Part shown: piece after piece, positions 8,428-17,729 of the stretch
Position numbering within the stretch: the stretch's first letter is position 1
How the letters are laid out: the number at the start of each line of letters is the position of its first letter
Origin: Bacteroidales bacterium
Lineage (GTDB): Bacteria > Bacteroidota > Bacteroidia > Bacteroidales > F082
DNA length: 64,000 bases
NCBI GenBank assembly: GCA_030690365.1
Contig: JAUYGX010000023.1
Span: 124,001-188,000 of the forward strand
Reading direction: 5' to 3'
Program-made: the position numbers and the translations under genes
Notes under the pieces: generated by a model
Databases searched by the model: none
Seen by the model: the letters and a program-made list of their open reading frames with translations, nothing else
Told to the model about the DNA's origin: nothing

Positions 8428-9642
8428 TTATTGGCAATAATTCAACAAATAATCGTGTGCCGGACCAAAACCCAGCTCCAGGGCTTTGTTCCAGTCTTTA
8501 CAAGCACCGGTCAAATCTTGCATGTAGTATTTAGCCACTCCACGGTTAAAATAATTTCTGATCCAATTGGAGTAATTCATAATGTCGTCGGGTTGAAAAT
8601 CGAGTGCTTTATCAAAATCATCGATGGCATCACCATACAGGCGCATCTTACTGCGTGCGTTTCCGCGAAAGGAATAAATGAGGAAATCCGGCGTGTCCGG
8701 ATTTTCCTGCAAGGCTTTGTCGAAATATTCAATTGCAGTTGGATAATCGCCCATCTGATATTTAAGAATTCCCCAATTGTAGTTGTTGGTATAGGCATCA
8801 TTTGCAGCCACCGGATTATCCGGATTGGTTACAGGAAGCACGAATTCCTGGGCATCCCGTATAAACGATTTAAACCTGAACAATTTAACATCATAAAAGG
8901 TCATATCAAAGTTTTTCGACCAGTTTTCGGGAGCTGCATAATAGCTGACCAAATACTTTTTACGAAACGATTTTATCAACTTAAAACGGACTACTTCTTC
9001 ATCTCCGTTTTTAATGGGAAAAATGGCCACTATCAGGTTCCAGTCGTTCACGGTTTCGCCCCGTTCAATACTCTGAATAGTTTTAATTATTTCGTCATCC
9101 TCACTTTTCTCTTCAAAGTTTTTAACTGTTCCTCGTGCATAGACATTCAAATTAACCGCATACGCCTTGTTGAATGGGATTTCATTGGGAAGCAAGTCAG
9201 CCAGTTTACTACTTTTAAATACATAGAAATCAAGCGATTTAAACGACCTCCAACCTTCCTGGAGAATGGGAAACTCATAATCACCATCGTGGTATTGTTT
9301 TACAAGAACATTGTACTGCTCATTGCCAATCATTACCTTTCGTAGTTGAAGCGAGATAATATTGTCCTGTCCGAGTTTACGTTCCGAGGCCGTACTTTGG
9401 TTGGTTTTTTCATCGGTGAATGGAATTCGGTTGGCAGCAGAAAGCCACCGTCCATTATCCTGTTTGGCCCAACCGGTAAGATGATCCATTTCGGATTGTA
9501 CCGGACTTAATGAGCTAAAGTTAACCAGTTCCGCATCCACCTCCTGTGTAGTTAAATTTTGCGAAATGGCCGTATAACCTCCTAAGCTGCATAAAACAAC
9601 CAGAATAAAAAATCTAAAGTTGTAAATCTGTTCTTTAAACAT
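8428..9642 (-). CDS. Secreted tetratricopeptide-repeat protein of unknown function
   Basis: ATG 9642 gives a 404-residue protein with a signal peptide (MFKEQIYNFRFFILVVLCSL); a longer in-frame version starting at 9708 adds 22 residues that disrupt the signal and is less likely. The N-terminal ~260 residues are not a family I recognise: they hold Gln/Asn/Trp-rich segments and a conserved-looking repeat of beta strands (VVRFKLIKSFRKKYLVSYYAA). The last ~120 residues form three TPRs (NWGILKYQMGDYPTAIEYFD, IYSFRGNARSKMRLYGDAID, FNRGVAKYYMQDLTGACKDW). It precedes the beta-barrel/SPOR gene by 21 bp, so the two may act together in the periplasm. Confidence 0.78.
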   Translation of the reverse strand: MFKEQIYNFRFFILVVLCSLGGYTAISQNLTTQEVDAELVNFSSLSPVQSEMDHLTGWAKQDNGRWLSAANRIPFTDEKTNQSTASERKLGQDNIISLQLRKVMIGNEQYNVLVKQYHDGDYEFPILQEGWRSFKSLDFYVFKSSKLADLLPNEIPFNKAYAVNLNVYARGTVKNFEEKSEDDEIIKTIQSIERGETVNDWNLIVAIFPIKNGDEEVVRFKLIKSFRKKYLVSYYAAPENWSKNFDMTFYDVKLFRFKSFIRDAQEFVLPVTNPDNPVAANDAYTNNYNWGILKYQMGDYPTAIEYFDKALQENPDTPDFLIYSFRGNARSKMRLYGDAIDDFDKALDFQPDDIMNYSNWIRNYFNRGVAKYYMQDLTGACKDWNKALELGFGPAHDYLLNYCQ

Positions 9643-9932
9643 GAAATATTTTGGTTTATTCATCAAATTAAGCCAACCGGGTAAATTTATAAAATTTTGA
9701 CCGGACACCGTTCAAGGTTCCATATTTTATTAATAATGTTATTAACACACTAAGTAACTGTATATTTACATTCTATTTAACTGAAAACAAACAATTTAAT
9801 CACACCAAATCAATCCGGTTCTACTGACGGGAGAACACTGTTAAAAAAACAACATCCAATTTCGCGGCAAAACCAATGGTCAGAAGCAAACCCAATAACC
9901 ACCCACTTAACAGATGATTACTACTTTACTGC

Positions 9933-12563
9933 TTAGACCAACAATTTTTTCACCTCACTGATTACCGCTTCAAAACCATTGATCTCTTTACCACCGGCAG
10001 TGGCCATGTGAGGTTGTCCTCCTCCACCACCTTTGATGAATGTAGCCACCTGTTTTATAACCGTTCCGGCATTGAAATTTGCGTCTTTTACAAGCTCATC
10101 AGAAGCAGCAATCACCAGGTTGATTTTATCGTCCTGAAGAGCAGCCAACACGACTACCACATTGGTGGCCATGGTACGCAATTTCTGCGCCAGCAATTTG
10201 GCCTGATTCACATCCATTTGCAGCTTTCCGGCGATAAAGCGACTGGCTCCGATTTCAACTCCCCCGGCGAATAAATTTCCGGCCAACTGACCTGCTTTTT
10301 CCTTTTGAAGAGTGTCGATTTCCCTCTGCAAAGAAGTATTTTTTTCGAGCGTTTGCATAACGGCCAACACTGTATTTGGCTGATTTTTAAACTGATTGCC
10401 AATCAGATGCAAAGTTTCAAGTTGATCGTTAACATACTTTTCGGCTTGTGGACCGGTTACGGCTTCAATCCTTCGAACACCTGCCGCAATTCCGCTTTCG
10501 GAGACAATTTTAAAGAATCCGATATTTCCGGTGGCCGAAGTGTGAGTTCCACCGCACAATTCAACCGAATATTTCGGGTCGAAGGTTACCACACGTACGG
10601 TATCGCCGTACTTTTCGCCAAACAAAGCCATGGCTCCCATTTCGAGTGCCTGACTGATAGGCACATCCTGCTGGATGTCGCCTGGTACATTCTCCCTGAT
10701 TTTTCTATTTACGATTTGCTCCACCTGAAGAATTTCTTCGTTGGTCATTTTCGAGAAATGAGCAAAGTCGAAGCGAAATCGCTCGGCATCCACCATCGAT
10801 CCTTTTTGTTCTACATGCAACCCAAGTACTTGCCGCAATGCAGCATGCATCAGGTGCGTAGCACTGTGGTTGTTGGCAGTAAGTTGTCTGGTTTCAGCAT
10901 CTACAACAGCTTTGAAATCTGCCTCCGGGTTTTTTGGAAGGTTGTTCAGGTAATGAACTGTGAGGTTGTTCTCCTTTTTTGTGTCCACCACCCGGATGGA
11001 TTCGGTTTCGGAAATCAAAACCCCGACATCACCGACTTGTCCCCCCGACTCAGCATAAAATGGAGTCCGGTTGAGTACCACTTCAAAGTTGGTTTTCTTT
11101 TTGGCCACCACTTTCCGGTATTTAATGATGCGTACGTCAGCTTCCAGGCAGTTGTAGCCAACAAATCCATCCGAAACAGTAGTACCGGGCATTTCGATCC
11201 AATCGCCTGTTTCAACCGTGGCGGCACTTCTGGAACGGTTTTTCTGTTCTTCCAGTCCACTGGCGAATCCCACCATATCGACGGTGTATCCTTTTTCGCG
11301 TGCAATGAGTTGCGTTAAATCGATGGGAAATCCAAAGGTGTCGAACAATTCAAAAGCAAAGGCACCGTCGATGGTTTTGCTGTTTCCCACTTGTACCAGG
11401 TGTTGATCAAATTTCCTGATCCCATGGGCCAAAGTGCGTAAAAAGGCCTGTTCTTCCTCTTTGATTACCTGGATGATAAATTCTTTTTGAGAAGGCAGCT
11501 CGGGGAAGAAGGTTCCCATCTGGTCGGCCAAAACATGAACAAGCTGAAACATAAATGGTTCTTCAAACCCCAAAAAGGTAAAGCCATAACGAACCGCCCT
11601 GCGCAGAATCCGGCGAATGACATAACCTGCACCAGTATTAGAAGGAAGCTGACCATCGGCAATGGCAAACGAAACCGCCCTGATGTGATCGGATATCACC
11701 CGCATGGCTACATCTTTGTCCTTGTCAGAACGATAAGAAATTCCGGCCATTTTAGCCACTTCGGCGATCAATGGAGTGAACACATCGGTATCGTAATTTG
11801 AACGTACACCCTGAATTACCATCGAAAGCCTTTCGAATCCCATCCCGGTATCCACATGTTTGGCTGCCAGGGGCTCTAACTTACCGGAAGAAAGCCGGTT
11901 AAACTCGATAAACACCAAATTCCAGATTTCAATCACTTCGGGATGATCGTGGTTTACGAGCTCTTTTCCGCTGATTTTCTTTTTTTCATCTTCGGTACGA
12001 ATATCCACATGGATTTCAGAACAAGGTCCACAGGGGCCGGTATCGCCCATTTCCCAGAAGTTATCCTTTTTGGATCCCATCAGGATATGGTCGGTGGGGA
12101 CCATTCTGGCCCAAAAATCAAACGCCTCCTGGTCCATGTCCAAACCATCGCCTTTATCGCCCTCAAATACTGTTATATATAAATTATTTTTGTCAATCTT
12201 CAGTACTTCGGTAAGCAGTTCCCATGCCCAGTCGATGGCCTCTTTTTTAAAGTAAGCGCCCTGGTTTCCGCCAAACGACCAGTTTCCCAGCATTTCGAAC
12301 ATGGTATGGTGATAGGTGTCGTGGCCCACTTCTTCCAGGTCGTTGTGCTTTCCGCTTACGCGTAAACACTTCTGTGTATCAGCTATCCGTGCATAGGTAG
12401 CCGGCGAATTGCCCAGAAAAACATCTTTAAACTGGTTCATGCCCGCATTGGTGAACATGAGTGTGGGGTCGTTCTTAACTACCATGGGAGCTGAAGGCAC
12501 GAGGTGGTGCTTTTTTTGCTCAAAAAAATCAAGGAAAGCCTTACGAATCTCAACGGATTTCAT
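9933..12563 (-). CDS. alaS: Alanine--tRNA ligase
   Basis: The 876-residue cytoplasmic enzyme charges tRNA-Ala. The class II catalytic core is at the N-terminus (FTNAGMNQFKDVFLG near residues 33-47), followed by the tRNA-recognition domain. The editing domain carries its zinc-binding set HSATH and CGGTH, and the C-terminal DHHA1-type domain ends with the glycine-rich segment FIKGGGGGQPHMATAGG. Length is normal for the family. The gene stands alone on the - strand and is divergent from the M23 peptidase gene, with a promoter region of about 100 bp between them. Confidence 0.98.
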   Translation of the reverse strand: MKSVEIRKAFLDFFEQKKHHLVPSAPMVVKNDPTLMFTNAGMNQFKDVFLGNSPATYARIADTQKCLRVSGKHNDLEEVGHDTYHHTMFEMLGNWSFGGNQGAYFKKEAIDWAWELLTEVLKIDKNNLYITVFEGDKGDGLDMDQEAFDFWARMVPTDHILMGSKKDNFWEMGDTGPCGPCSEIHVDIRTEDEKKKISGKELVNHDHPEVIEIWNLVFIEFNRLSSGKLEPLAAKHVDTGMGFERLSMVIQGVRSNYDTDVFTPLIAEVAKMAGISYRSDKDKDVAMRVISDHIRAVSFAIADGQLPSNTGAGYVIRRILRRAVRYGFTFLGFEEPFMFQLVHVLADQMGTFFPELPSQKEFIIQVIKEEEQAFLRTLAHGIRKFDQHLVQVGNSKTIDGAFAFELFDTFGFPIDLTQLIAREKGYTVDMVGFASGLEEQKNRSRSAATVETGDWIEMPGTTVSDGFVGYNCLEADVRIIKYRKVVAKKKTNFEVVLNRTPFYAESGGQVGDVGVLISETESIRVVDTKKENNLTVHYLNNLPKNPEADFKAVVDAETRQLTANNHSATHLMHAALRQVLGLHVEQKGSMVDAERFRFDFAHFSKMTNEEILQVEQIVNRKIRENVPGDIQQDVPISQALEMGAMALFGEKYGDTVRVVTFDPKYSVELCGGTHTSATGNIGFFKIVSESGIAAGVRRIEAVTGPQAEKYVNDQLETLHLIGNQFKNQPNTVLAVMQTLEKNTSLQREIDTLQKEKAGQLAGNLFAGGVEIGASRFIAGKLQMDVNQAKLLAQKLRTMATNVVVVLAALQDDKINLVIAASDELVKDANFNAGTVIKQVATFIKGGGGGQPHMATAGGKEINGFEAVISEVKKLLV

Positions 12564-12610
12564 AGAATATTGATTAACAATTATTTGTTTAAATTTATGA
12601 CTTTTTAAGA

Positions 12611-12640
12611 TTGCAAATGTAGCCTAAATTATTAATTTTG
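12611..12640 (+). promoter_or_regulatory. Promoter of the M23 peptidase gene (TTG - 19 bp - TAATTTTG)
   Basis: A TTG -33 element at 12611-12613 is followed by exactly 19 bp and a perfect -7 box TAATTTTG at 12633-12640. This is one of the best matches to the Bacteroidota housekeeping promoter in the window. Transcription would begin near 12647, just before the ATG at 12661. Confidence 0.6.
12614..12621 (-). promoter_or_regulatory. Promoter of alaS (-7 box TACATTTG on - strand)
   Basis: Reading the minus strand, TACATTTG fits TAnnTTTG exactly and would give a start of transcription near 12607, about 45 nt before the alaS ATG. It directly abuts the -33 element of the divergent plus-strand promoter, so the two promoters occupy overlapping DNA. 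Confidence 0.5.
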
Positions 12641-12660
12641 CCCCAGTGATTTAAACATCT

Positions 12661-13632
12661 ATGGCCAAAACGAAATATATATTCAACTCAAAAACACTTG
12701 CCTACGAAGAAGTTAGGAAGTCGGGCGGTCAGAAAATCGCCAATACTTTTCTGTTTCTGATTACGGCTTTTGCGTTTTCGGTGGGATTAACCGTATTAGG
12801 CTACTTTTTCACACAAACGCCCCGCGAACGCATGCAGAAGGCTGAACTGGAACAGGTAAAGCTGCAATACAGCATCATGAACAGCAGACTCGACAAACTG
12901 CAAAAGTTGATAAATGAGATGAGCGACAGGGATGACAATATTTACAGGATTATCTTTGAAGCGGAACCTATTCCAAAGTCCATCCGTAAGGCGGGTTATG
13001 GCGGTGTTGACAGGTACGAACAACTCGAAGGCTATTCAAATTCGGAGCTCCTTATCAATACAGCAAAGAAGCTCGATAACCTGGCCAGCCAGATGTACGT
13101 TCAATCGAAATCGTTTGATGATGTGTATGAAATGGCCCGGAATAAGGAACTTATGCTTGCCAGCATTCCGGCCATCCAGCCTGTTAACAATGCCGACCTC
13201 AAGAGGCTTTCATCCTTTTACGGTTACCGGATTGATCCGATCTATAAGATAAATAAGTTTCATGCAGGAGTTGATTTTAGCGCGCCCAGAGGTACGCCCA
13301 TTTACGCCAGTGGTTCGGGAAAGATCGTGAAAACGAGCAAAGGGTCCAGGGGATATGGCAACACTGTCCTGATTGACCATGGGTTTGGATACCAAACTTT
13401 TTATGCACATATTCAGAACATTAAGGTTAAAGCAGGAGAAGAAATAAAAAGAGGACAAATCATTGGAACCGTTGGAAACACGGGTAAATCCACCGCCCCC
13501 CACCTGCATTATGAGGTTCGGAAAAATGGGCATACCGTAAACCCCATTTACTACTTCTTCAACGACCTGTCGCCAGCTGAATTTGGACTGGTTCTCGAAC
13601 AATCAACCTATTCAAACCAAACGCTTGATTAA
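12661..13632 (+). CDS. Membrane-anchored M23 (LytM) family murein peptidase
   Basis: The 323-residue protein has a cytoplasmic N-terminal segment, one membrane helix (about residues 27-50), a coiled-coil-like stretch (about 55-95) and a C-terminal LytM domain (about 185-295). The zinc ligands are present: H201-x3-D205 in the HAGVD motif and H281/H283 in HLHYEV, so it should be an active peptidoglycan endopeptidase rather than an activator that lacks ligands. The substrate is probably the peptide cross-link of murein in the periplasm. A MerR-type regulator gene begins 5 bp downstream and is likely cotranscribed; that pairing is common in Bacteroidota. Confidence 0.92.
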   Translation: MAKTKYIFNSKTLAYEEVRKSGGQKIANTFLFLITAFAFSVGLTVLGYFFTQTPRERMQKAELEQVKLQYSIMNSRLDKLQKLINEMSDRDDNIYRIIFEAEPIPKSIRKAGYGGVDRYEQLEGYSNSELLINTAKKLDNLASQMYVQSKSFDDVYEMARNKELMLASIPAIQPVNNADLKRLSSFYGYRIDPIYKINKFHAGVDFSAPRGTPIYASGSGKIVKTSKGSRGYGNTVLIDHGFGYQTFYAHIQNIKVKAGEEIKRGQIIGTVGNTGKSTAPHLHYEVRKNGHTVNPIYYFFNDLSPAEFGLVLEQSTYSNQTLD

Positions 13633-13637
13633 TCATA

Positions 13638-13970
13638 ATGACTGAAAAACTGTTCTTCAAAATCGGAGATATCGCTGAGATGTTGAAAGTTACACCTTCG
13701 CAGCTCAGGTATTGGGAACAGGAGTTCAACTTTTTAAAACCCAAAAAAAACGACAAGGGAACACGCTACTATTCTCAGAAAAACCTCGTGCAAGCCCAAC
13801 TCATTTATCACCTCCTGAAAGAAAAAGGAATGACCGTTGCCGGTGCCAAAGATTTTCTCGAAAGAAAAAAAAGAGACCAGACCCTGGAGAAACTGGAGGT
13901 GATTGCCACCTTGAAAAAAACAAAGTCCTTTTTGTCGGAAATCAGACAATTGCTCGATTCTGAAAAATAA
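13638..13970 (+). CDS. MerR-family transcriptional regulator (short form)
   Basis: The 110-residue protein begins with a MerR-type winged helix-turn-helix (FKIGDIAEMLKVTPSQLRYW, then FLKPKKNDKGTRYYSQKNL), followed by a Lys/Glu-rich helix (about 60-110) that would make the dimer coiled coil. There is no C-terminal effector-binding domain and no cysteine cluster, so it is unlikely to be a metal or redox sensor. The gene starts 5 bp after the M23 peptidase gene and is probably in the same transcript. Its targets cannot be read from the sequence. Confidence 0.88.
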   Translation: MTEKLFFKIGDIAEMLKVTPSQLRYWEQEFNFLKPKKNDKGTRYYSQKNLVQAQLIYHLLKEKGMTVAGAKDFLERKKRDQTLEKLEVIATLKKTKSFLSEIRQLLDSEK

Positions 13971-13988
13971 AGGAACCTTCCTTGATGA

Positions 13989-14018
13989 TTGCAATACCGG
14001 TCAAATTGACTATTTTTA
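13989..14018 (+). promoter_or_regulatory. Likely promoter of the TonB-C-like gene
   Basis: TTG at 13989-13991 is followed by a 19-bp spacer and TATTTTTA at 14011-14018, which matches TAnnTTTG except for the last base. The predicted start of transcription lies about 10 nt before the ATG at 14035. Confidence 0.4.
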
Positions 14019-14034
14019 CTCAAAATATTTCAGT

Positions 14035-14646
14035 ATGAAAAAGTTGGCCTTTATTCTTTCATTGTTAATAATTTATCCTGTCATCAACCAGGCTCAGGAC
14101 ACCACTTCTATAGCACAAAGTCGAAAAGACAATCTCATTGAGCTGCTTAACTATCGGTATAAAGGAGGTTTTTATTCGTTTGAAAAAGAGTTTAACAACA
14201 AAGTTACCTATCCCGTTATGGCCAGCAGCAACTGCGTGATGGGCGTTGTGCTTGTTGCTCTGGTGGTAGATTGCGACGGAACCATCAAGGACGTTCGCAT
14301 CAAAAATCCACTTGGCTACGGCATCGATGAAATGGTAAGCTCCTTTTTTACGGGCACCGAAAATCAATGGAACCATTGTTCGGATGATAAGTATACAAAA
14401 ATGGAAATCCCCATTCAGTTTCGCACCAAAGGAACCAAAACAGATGAAGAATCGGCCCTGTTGGTTTGTATTGGTGAAAATCCGGGTTTTTTATGCAACG
14501 ACGACGAATATTATCTGAAAAGAGCTGAGAAATACCTAAAAAAAGGCAATGGGAAAAGGGCCATGGAGGCACTCGACATTTTGATCAAGCGAAATCCGTA
14601 CAACAACGCGTATTACGAAATGAAAAAAAAGGCCATTGAAATGTAA
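14035..14646 (+). CDS. Periplasmic protein with TonB C-terminal-like domain
   Basis: The 203-residue protein has a signal peptide (MKKLAFILSLLIIYPVINQAQ). Residues about 45-135 resemble the TonB C-terminal fold: GGFYSFEKEFNNKVTYPVMA, then VVLVALVVDCDGTIKDVRI and a final strand MEIPIQF. There is no proline-rich spacer or uncleaved membrane anchor, so it is not a standard TonB. The C-terminal ~60 residues look like a single TPR-like helical hairpin (KRAEKYLKKGNGKRAMEALD). Seven cysteines, several close together, may form disulfides. Function is unknown; it could bind the TonB-box region of an outer-membrane receptor or act as an enzyme-less scaffold. It lies 11 bp upstream of the PAP2 gene. Confidence 0.65.
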   Translation: MKKLAFILSLLIIYPVINQAQDTTSIAQSRKDNLIELLNYRYKGGFYSFEKEFNNKVTYPVMASSNCVMGVVLVALVVDCDGTIKDVRIKNPLGYGIDEMVSSFFTGTENQWNHCSDDKYTKMEIPIQFRTKGTKTDEESALLVCIGENPGFLCNDDEYYLKRAEKYLKKGNGKRAMEALDILIKRNPYNNAYYEMKKKAIEM

Positions 14647-14657
14647 ACTAATCCTGA

Positions 14658-15218
14658 ATGTTTGAAACCCTGCAACATATAGATGAATATTTACTTCTGA
14701 TTATAAATCAGCACCATAATGTGGTGTTGGATTACGTCATGATTTTTGCAAGCGGAACACTTTCATGGCTTCCGTTGTATGTAATTCTGCTATATCTAAT
14801 CATCCGGAAATTTAAAATCAGGTCGATTGTTGTTTTGTTGATGCTGGCCTTGACCATTACCCTTTCCGATCAATTATCGGTACATCTTTTTAAAGAAGTT
14901 TTTTTGCGCCTGCGTCCCTGCCACCAGCCCGGGTTACAGGATGCAGTTAGAACAATCACAGGCTGCGGGGGCCAGTATGGATTTGTTTCATCGCATGCCG
15001 CCAACTCCTTTGCACTGGTGACTTTTCTTTTGATGGTGTATCAGTCCATGAATAAGATACTGGCTTTGATTCTCATCTTATACGCCTTATTGATTATTTA
15101 TAGCCGGGTGTATTTGGGGGTTCATTATCCGTTTGATGTATTGGTCGGTGGAGTGTTCGGAATCATCTGCGGTTTGTGTACCGCCTGGCCAACCAGATTC
15201 CTGTTGAACAGGTTCTGA
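14658..15218 (+). CDS. PAP2-family membrane phosphatase
   Basis: The 186-residue integral membrane protein has about five helices and the three phosphatase motifs of the PAP2 superfamily: K79-x6-RP (86-87), the SSHA motif with H113, and SR (149-150)-x5-H156-x3-D160. The Gly of the usual PSGH is replaced (SSHA), but the catalytic histidines and acid are kept. Likely substrates are undecaprenyl pyrophosphate or phosphatidylglycerol phosphate at the outer face of the inner membrane; the sequence alone cannot tell which. It lies between the TonB-C-like gene and a glycosyltransferase with short gaps. Confidence 0.9.
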   Translation: MFETLQHIDEYLLLIINQHHNVVLDYVMIFASGTLSWLPLYVILLYLIIRKFKIRSIVVLLMLALTITLSDQLSVHLFKEVFLRLRPCHQPGLQDAVRTITGCGGQYGFVSSHAANSFALVTFLLMVYQSMNKILALILILYALLIIYSRVYLGVHYPFDVLVGGVFGIICGLCTAWPTRFLLNRF

Positions 15219-15263
15219 GTTTTTTTATGGATATTTGCACGCTTATTAATTAACCAAACCAAC

Positions 15264-16418
15264 GTGAGAATTGCTGTAAACACCAGATTTCTGATAAAAA
15301 ACCAGCTTGAAGGAATTGGTTGGTACACCTACGAGACCTTTAAACGGATCGCAATCAATCATCCGGAACATGAATTCTTTTTCATTTTCGACAGGCCTTA
15401 CGATCCACAATTTATTTTTAGCCACAATGTTACACCGATTGTAGTTGGTCCACCGGCGAGGCATCCTTTTTTGTTCATCTGGTGGTTCGAATTGTCTATA
15501 CCACGGGTGCTGAAGAAAATTAAAGCAGATGCGTTTATCTCACCCGATGCTTATGGTTCGTTGAATACGAAAGTACCGACTTTGCTGGTAATTCACGATT
15601 TAAATTTTGAACATTACCCTGAATACATTCCACGGCTGGCCAGGTGGCATTATCGGTATTTTACTCCGCGGTTTGCCCGGAAAGCAACACGCATTGCCAC
15701 TGTTTCAGCTTTTTCCAAATCAGATATTGTAAAACAATATGGCATCGACCCTGATAAAATAGATGTTACCTATAATGGTGCAAACCAACATTTTACTCCC
15801 GTTTCGGAAGAAAAAAAGACCTTAATAAAAAAAGACCTCACACAAGGTGAAGATTATTTTGTGTTCGTAGGTGCCTTAAATCCGCGCAAAAACCTTTCAA
15901 ATCTGTTCAAAGCATTTGATTTGTTTAAAACGAACAATCCCGATGTCAAAACAAAACTGCTGATAGTTGGGGAAAAAATGTACTGGACCGATGACATTAA
16001 AAACAGCTACCTTCAAATGACTCACAAGTCGGAGGTACTGTTTTCGGGCAGGCTGAACCTCGAAAAATTGGTTGAAGTGACCGGATCTGCCAAAGCGCTC
16101 TTTTACGTATCTGTTTTTGAAGGTTTTGGAATTCCGATCGTGGAAGCCTTTTTTGCCGATGTGCCAGTGGTAACCTCTACAACGACCTCCATGCCTGAAA
16201 TTGCCGGAGAAGCGGCTCTGTTGGTGGATCCATTTAACATCAGTGAGATTGCCGTAGCCATGGAAAAAATTACCTTTGATAAAGAATTAACTCAGTCGCT
16301 GATAAAACTGGGTCGGGAGCGCCGGAAACTATTTTCCTGGGACAAAACGGCCGATCAACTGTGGAACAGCTTTCAAAAAATGACCAAGGGTCTGAATAAA
16401 AAAAATAGCGCTAAATAA
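15264..16418 (+). CDS. GT-B glycosyltransferase, family 4 type
   Basis: The 384-residue cytoplasmic enzyme starts with a GTG codon at 15264 (RIAVNTRFL...). The C-terminal half has the GT4 signature: FVGALNPRKNLSNLFKAF for the nucleotide-sugar domain and the EX7E-type motif EGFGIPIVEAF. It should transfer a sugar from a nucleotide donor to a lipid or glycan acceptor. No other polysaccharide genes are adjacent, and the neighbours are PAP2 phosphatase and purD, so the acceptor is not evident. A weak -7-like element (ATATTTG) precedes the start; the gap to purD is only 10 bp. Confidence 0.88.
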   Translation: MRIAVNTRFLIKNQLEGIGWYTYETFKRIAINHPEHEFFFIFDRPYDPQFIFSHNVTPIVVGPPARHPFLFIWWFELSIPRVLKKIKADAFISPDAYGSLNTKVPTLLVIHDLNFEHYPEYIPRLARWHYRYFTPRFARKATRIATVSAFSKSDIVKQYGIDPDKIDVTYNGANQHFTPVSEEKKTLIKKDLTQGEDYFVFVGALNPRKNLSNLFKAFDLFKTNNPDVKTKLLIVGEKMYWTDDIKNSYLQMTHKSEVLFSGRLNLEKLVEVTGSAKALFYVSVFEGFGIPIVEAFFADVPVVTSTTTSMPEIAGEAALLVDPFNISEIAVAMEKITFDKELTQSLIKLGRERRKLFSWDKTADQLWNSFQKMTKGLNKKNSAK

Positions 16419-16428
16419 AACCAACCGG

Positions 16429-17715
16429 ATGAATACACTTATACTTGGGAGCGGAGGCAGAGAACATGCGCTGGCATGGAAAATCGCACAAAGCAAATTG
16501 TCTGATAGAATATTTATTGCACCCGGAAACGCCGGAACCAGAAACATAGGAACCAATCTTCCCATTGGCGTAACCGACTTCGAACATATCAAAACCGCCG
16601 TTATAGAGCATGATATCGATTTGGTAGTGGTGGGTCCCGAAGATCCTTTGGTACTTGGTATTTACGACTATTTTCAACAGGACAAAATCCTGCGCAACAC
16701 ACCCATCATAGGTCCTTCCAAAGCCGCTGCCATGCTCGAAGGAAGCAAAGATTTTGCCAAGGATTTTATGAAACGGCATGCAATTCCAACGGCTGCTTAC
16801 CTCACCGTTGATGCCAATAATCTGGCCGAAGGAATGCAATTTCTGGAATCGTTAAGCTCACCCTATGTACTTAAAGCTGATGGACTTGCGCAAGGAAAAG
16901 GGGTGTTGATCATCAACGATCTGGCACAAGCCAAAACTGAATTAACTGCCATGATTACCGAGGCCAAATTTGGTGAAGCCTCCAAAAAAGTGGTGATTGA
17001 AGAATTTTTAACCGGCATTGAATGTTCGGTATTTGTTTTGACCGATGGCAGCAATTATGTGATTTTGCCCGATGCAAAAGACTACAAACGCATTGGCGAA
17101 GGCAACTCAGGTTTAAATACCGGTGGCATGGGATCGGTATCACCGGTTCCATTTGTCAACAAGGCGTTTATGAAAAAAGTTGAAGACCAAATCATTATCC
17201 CGACAATCCATGGACTGAAATCCGAGAATCTGGTTTACAAGGGTTTCATCTTCTTTGGTTTGATACAGGAAAACGGAAATCCCAGGGTGATTGAATACAA
17301 CTGCCGCATGGGTGACCCCGAAGCGGAGTCGGTGATCCCCCGCATACAATCCGATTTTCTGGAACTGTTGGTAGCTGCCGGAAACAACACCCTTGGAAAG
17401 CATAAAATTGTCTTCGACGAACGTTGTACTGCCACCGTTTTTTTGGTTTCGGGAGGTTATCCCGAAAAATTCGAAAAAGGGAAGGTGATCACCGGACTCG
17501 AAAACATGAATAACTGCATCGCATTTCATGCCGGGACGGCCAAAGATATCGAAAGCAATGCCGTTAAAACCAACGGTGGACGGGTGCTTGCCGTAACCTC
17601 CTACGGTTATTCACTCCGAGAGGCGATCAACAATGCATACGCCAATGCCGAAAACATCCATTTCGATGGCCGCTATTACCGAAGCGACATTGGGTTCGAT
17701 TTAGGGGCCAGATAA
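16429..17715 (+). CDS. purD: Phosphoribosylamine--glycine ligase
   Basis: The 428-residue cytoplasmic enzyme catalyses the second step of purine synthesis, joining glycine to phosphoribosylamine with ATP. The N-terminal Rossmann segment LILGSGGREHALAWKIAQS is diagnostic, followed by an ATP-grasp domain (SPYVLKADGLAQGKGVLI; NSGLNTGGMGS; EYNCRMGDPEAE) and a C-terminal domain. Length is typical. It sits 10 bp after the glycosyltransferase and 14 bp before a membrane-protein gene, so it appears embedded in a mixed operon rather than a pur cluster. Confidence 0.98.
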   Translation: MNTLILGSGGREHALAWKIAQSKLSDRIFIAPGNAGTRNIGTNLPIGVTDFEHIKTAVIEHDIDLVVVGPEDPLVLGIYDYFQQDKILRNTPIIGPSKAAAMLEGSKDFAKDFMKRHAIPTAAYLTVDANNLAEGMQFLESLSSPYVLKADGLAQGKGVLIINDLAQAKTELTAMITEAKFGEASKKVVIEEFLTGIECSVFVLTDGSNYVILPDAKDYKRIGEGNSGLNTGGMGSVSPVPFVNKAFMKKVEDQIIIPTIHGLKSENLVYKGFIFFGLIQENGNPRVIEYNCRMGDPEAESVIPRIQSDFLELLVAAGNNTLGKHKIVFDERCTATVFLVSGGYPEKFEKGKVITGLENMNNCIAFHAGTAKDIESNAVKTNGGRVLAVTSYGYSLREAINNAYANAENIHFDGRYYRSDIGFDLGAR

Positions 17716-17729
17716 TCAGAGTTGAACAA

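Noticed and set aside
8431-9345. 304-codon open frame on the + strand
   Set aside because: It lies wholly opposite the TPR gene, has no homology-like features and no promoter; the minus-strand frame has a signal peptide and TPRs.
10305-11318. 337-codon open frame opposite alaS
   Set aside because: Shadow of the long alaS frame; unusual amino-acid composition and no start signals.
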